Shown: in pieces, positions 63,777 through 64,000 of the stretch | Layout: the number at the start of each line of letters is the position of its first letter | How positions within the stretch are numbered: the stretch's first letter is position 1 | Source: Pseudomonas abietaniphila | Lineage (GTDB): Bacteria; Pseudomonadota; Gammaproteobacteria; Pseudomonadales; Pseudomonadaceae | Assembly (NCBI RefSeq): GCF_039697315.1 | Contig: NZ_CP155619.1 | Location: forward strand, 744,001-808,000 | DNA length: 64,000 nucleotides | Reading direction: 5' to 3' | Notes under the pieces: model-generated | Database searches by the model: none | Seen by the model: only the letters and a program-made list of their open reading frames with translations | Told to the model about the DNA's origin: nothing | Position numbers and translations under genes: made by a program

Positions 63777-64000
63777 TCAGTAATAGACGTCCTCAGCACT
63801 CATCCGGCCAATCTTCCAGAACGTCAGCAGCGAGATGCCGAACAACACCATAACGATCAGTACGCCACCGGTCATGATGAAGAAGCCCGGCCGCAAGTGG
63901 TTCACATGCTCAGCGAGGCTGTTGATCGACGGGAACCAGTCGCAGTACACCAGCGCGACGGGGCCACCCTCGACATACCGGCGTTGTTCACCGTATCGAG
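63777..64000 (-). CDS. C-terminal end of a membrane protein (5' end outside the window)
   Basis: The frame is open from the window edge to a TGA at 63777-63779, about 73 codons. The visible part includes RRYVEGGPVALVYCDWFPSI, then a hydrophobic segment (GVLIVMVLFGISLLTFW) followed by KIGRMSAEDVYY. This suggests a protein with a soluble loop and a last membrane helix near the C-terminus, resembling DUF3592-like proteins. Too little to name. Confidence 0.55.
   Translation of the reverse strand, partial: RYGEQRRYVEGGPVALVYCDWFPSINSLAEHVNHLRPGFFIMTGGVLIVMVLFGISLLTFWKIGRMSAEDVYY

Noticed and set aside
1..64000. CRISPR arrays, insertion sequences, integrases, rRNA or tRNA genes
   Set aside because: None seen: no regularly spaced repeats, no transposase or integrase motifs, and no RNA-gene signatures on either strand.

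Overview
The window reads as chromosomal DNA of a Pseudomonas species. The support is a complete muxABC-opmB RND efflux operon, a siaABCD c-di-GMP operon, a DUF2790 protein (a largely Pseudomonas family), GC-rich codon use, and REP-like repeats with the pseudomonad GTGGGAGCG core. Species cannot be fixed from this sequence. No rRNA, tRNA, CRISPR array, transposase or integrase was recognised.

Region 1 (1 to about 19.4 kb) looks accessory. It has lower GC, wide gaps and gene debris. It carries a cut-off formaldehyde-dehydrogenase-like gene, two zinc-less MDR oxidoreductases with a small monooxygenase, glyoxalase I, two LysR regulators, a PsiE-type membrane protein, an LLM flavin oxidoreductase, and a ClpG/ClpK-type disaggregase. 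These are followed by a DsbA-fold protein, a peroxiredoxin, a GAF-PAS-GGDEF-EAL protein, an AT-rich LtrA-family gene and two small proteins of poor or no known role. The PsiE + ClpG/ClpK-like + thioredoxin-fold combination recalls transmissible heat- and stress-tolerance loci. Two diverged copies of a roughly 290-bp sequence end at the start codons of two unrelated genes, the peroxiredoxin and the LtrA gene. I regard this as the most unusual feature of the window. A frameshifted EAL-domain relic lies near 1.2-1.33 kb and a weaker PAS-like relic near 7.5 kb.

Region 2 (19.5-29.1 kb) holds a tautomerase/SDR pair with a divergent LysR, then a siaABCD-type operon whose phosphatase SiaA has CBS-like domains instead of the membrane/HAMP sensor of the classical protein. 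An amidase-creatininase pair and an aldo/keto reductase with a divergent LysR follow.

Region 3 (29.1-43 kb) holds a REP-type repeat, fetAB iron-export genes fused by overlap to a LysR gene, and an MHS-type transporter with a periplasmic binding protein. Next come a membrane GGDEF-EAL protein overlapping a PhnD-like binding protein, a mug/TetR pair, and a divergent EmrA-EmrB-OprM-type tripartite efflux operon.

Region 4 (43-64 kb) holds a LysR gene, DUF2790, a methyltransferase, a cupin, a ClC channel, ParA and small proteins. The cyanate locus follows: a sigma54 activator, a perfect palindrome, a -24/-12 promoter, cynS and an FNT channel. Last come a GcvA-type LysR, an EamA transporter, the muxABC-opmB operon, and a membrane protein cut by the window end. 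There are seven LysR genes and three intact GGDEF loci in 64 kb.
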